From: Candidatus Dormiibacterota bacterium
GTDB lineage: Bacteria > Chloroflexota > Dormibacteria > Aeolococcales > Aeolococcaceae
Direction: 5' to 3'
Length of the DNA stretch: 39,786 nt
NCBI GenBank assembly: GCA_019245575.1
Contig: JAFARE010000041.1
Span: forward strand, 1 to 39,786
Made by a program: the position numbers and the translations under genes. The notes beneath the pieces were generated by a model. The model worked only from the letters and a program-made list of their open reading frames with translations, made no database searches and had not been told where the DNA came from. This document shows positions 39,702 through 39,786 of the stretch, in pieces; positions within the stretch are counted from its first letter, which is position 1; the number at the start of each line of letters is the position of its first letter.

Positions 39702-39786
39702 GCAGGCAGCCAGGACAGGTCCGAGATGCGCTCATCGCTGTCCTCTCGCGGTCTGCGCAGCCGATGCGGGTGAGCGACATTCAGAA
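39698..39786 (+). CDS. Second winged-helix-start protein, cut by window end
   Basis: GTG 39698 overlaps the preceding stop by GTGA. The visible 29 codons encode MSRQPGQVRDALIAVL and SRSAQPMRVSDIQ, which align with residues 1-36 of the upstream protein (QVSDVILAIL, PMTAAEIH). The two are paralogues or a duplicated domain. What follows the domain cannot be seen; a modification enzyme or nuclease with an N-terminal winged helix is possible but unproven. Confidence 0.65.
   Translation, partial: MSRQPGQVRDALIAVLSRSAQPMRVSDIQ

Overview
The window is about 70% G+C, with dense, mostly protein-coding DNA, many GTG starts, and operons with 1-4 bp stop/start overlaps. Gene content points to an aerobic, probably monoderm, high-GC soil-type bacterium of the Actinomycetota / Dormibacterota / Chloroflexota kind. 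The signs are a Kgd-type fused E2-E1 2-oxoglutarate dehydrogenase, the RDD / SpoIIM / MoxR / DUF58 / DUF4350 / DUF4129 gene group, many proline-rich membrane-protein tails, MEP-pathway IspH, and no LPS or outer-membrane genes. The phylum cannot be fixed from the window alone. No CRISPR array, rRNA or insertion sequence was seen, and no stretch over 300 bases lacks a gene or candidate gene.

Left part (1-6.8 kb): a cut SRPBCC protein, tRNA-Pro(CGG), a secreted right-handed beta-helix protein with a C-terminal membrane anchor, a small membrane protein, a DHA2 drug-efflux permease, tRNA-Arg(CCT), a secreted protein with an HExxE motif, and a protein with a C-terminal bacterial SH3 domain. From 6.8 to 13.4 kb one plus-strand run carries acyl-CoA metabolism (crotonase, carboxyltransferase, biotin carrier), then RDD, SpoIIM-like, IspH, RDD and a further membrane protein. 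It converges on a tight five-gene minus-strand operon (18.8 to 13.4 kb): membrane protein, DUF4129, DUF4350, MoxR ATPase, DUF58.

Middle part (18.9-26.3 kb): a zinc dehydrogenase; an ECF-type sigma factor with a small one-TM partner and a 58-residue ORF; the threonine-degradation pair tdh-kbl; and a compact two-gene toxin/immunity module. That module is an RNase A-fold toxin domain of the CdiA-CT type followed, with an ATGA overlap, by a CdiI-type immunity protein. Then come a CDP-alcohol phosphatidyltransferase, a stand-alone Lrp/AsnC ligand-binding domain and a small membrane protein.

Right part (26.3-39.8 kb): lpdA and a 1340-residue E2-E1 protein with its own lipoyl and subunit-binding domains, so two genes appear to encode a whole 2-oxoglutarate dehydrogenase. 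Next are small secreted proteins and a translationally coupled glycan operon: sedoheptulose-7-P isomerase, heptose-7-P kinase, heptose bisphosphatase, polyprenol-P glycosyltransferase and a GT-C-like membrane protein. It faces a hexapeptide acetyltransferase and a GNAT enzyme. The last 650 bases differ in character: a consensus sigma-70 promoter, a truncated-looking ORF with a sudden change of codon use, a 14-bp palindrome, and two overlapping winged-helix genes, the second running off the window. This looks like the edge of an accessory island.

The most striking items are the orphan RNase A-like toxin/immunity pair, the lipoyl-containing Kgd fusion, heptose-precursor genes in a genome without LPS signs, and the tandem winged-helix genes at the right edge.
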